A stretch of 21,356 bases of DNA, taken from the NCBI GenBank assembly GCA_039917855.1, contig JBDSIR010000071.1, forward strand, positions 1 through 21,356, given 5' to 3'. Origin of the DNA: CAMLHU01 sp039917855. Lineage in GTDB: Bacteria; Gemmatimonadota; Gemmatimonadetes; Gemmatimonadales; GWC2-71-9. Each line of letters opens with the position of its first letter. Within the stretch, counting starts at the first letter, position 1. A model generated the notes under the pieces. That model saw only the letters and a list, made by a program, of their open reading frames with translations. It was not told where the DNA came from and made no database searches. Made by a program: the position numbers and the translations under genes. Shown here one piece after another: positions 21,259 to 21,356 of this stretch.

Positions 21259-21356
21259 GTGTCGAATCACCCCGCAATGACCCCAATACCCCCTACCCTC
21301 CGCGTACTCGGCGCCCCCGCCCTCCACGGGCCGGATGGCGAGCCGCTGACGTTCCG
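21259..21356 (+). CDS. Start of a probable AfsR/BTAD-type regulator (partial)
   Basis: The first 32 codons of a gene that leaves the window. From a GTG the frame reads MSNHPAMTPIPPTLRVLGAP, then ALHGPDGEPLTF. The LRVLGAPALxGPDGxPL pattern is that of the first strand pair in the DNA-binding domain of SARP/BTAD (AfsR-like) regulators. The GTG is preferred over an ATG six codons later because a TATCCT box lies exactly 6 nt before it and no Shine-Dalgarno is seen. With so few residues the family call is tentative. Confidence 0.45.
   Translation, partial: MSNHPAMTPIPPTLRVLGAPALHGPDGEPLTF

Overview
The window is GC-rich, compactly coded bacterial chromosome, most likely from a Gemmatimonadota bacterium. 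That assignment is inferred from several lipoproteins whose mature ends read C-x(1-2)-D-S-T-G-P or similar, from the mix of families, and from a probable AfsR/BTAD-type regulator at the right end. No rRNA, tRNA, CRISPR array, transposase or phage gene is visible.

Left third (1-6830): envelope locus. On the minus strand lie a partial lipoprotein, an OmpA-family outer-membrane protein, a lipoprotein with three Ig-like repeats plus a DUF3494 (ice-binding-protein-like) domain, a small two-TM membrane protein, and an XRE-type DNA-binding protein that overlaps the membrane-protein gene by 4 nt. An AT-rich control region (about 4620-4745) separates these from two plus-strand DUF3494 lipoprotein genes that end at a strong terminator. 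The control region holds overlapping divergent promoters and two inverted repeats. Three DUF3494 proteins, an OmpA protein and a local regulator suggest a surface-adhesion module.

Middle (6831-15100): a minus-strand SDR oxidoreductase diverges from cstA (pyruvate/carbon-starvation transporter) and its partner ybdD, whose 5' end carries a 15-bp tandem repeat. Converging from the right is a close-packed minus-strand run: polyferredoxin, cupin, sugar-nucleotidyltransferase, a DUF885 protein with a degraded metal site, and an MFS transporter.

Right third (15100-21356): a minus-strand ATP synthase operon runs atpZ-like, atpI, atpB, atpE, atpF, atpH and stops there, so the alpha, gamma, beta and epsilon genes must be elsewhere. 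Its promoter overlaps an 18-bp palindrome matching the Rex (NADH/NAD+ sensor) operator at 17 of 18 positions. Then come a plus-strand MoxR AAA+ ATPase without its usual partners, a minus-strand lipoprotein, and the start of a plus-strand gene.

Two themes run through the window. First, many gene boundaries carry short low-complexity elements built from 7-8-nt words, often as a purine arm, a short spacer and a complementary arm. The word differs at each site while the architecture is the same. Second, four genes lack a Shine-Dalgarno sequence and instead have a TANNNT hexamer exactly 6 nt before the start codon, the geometry of leaderless transcription.
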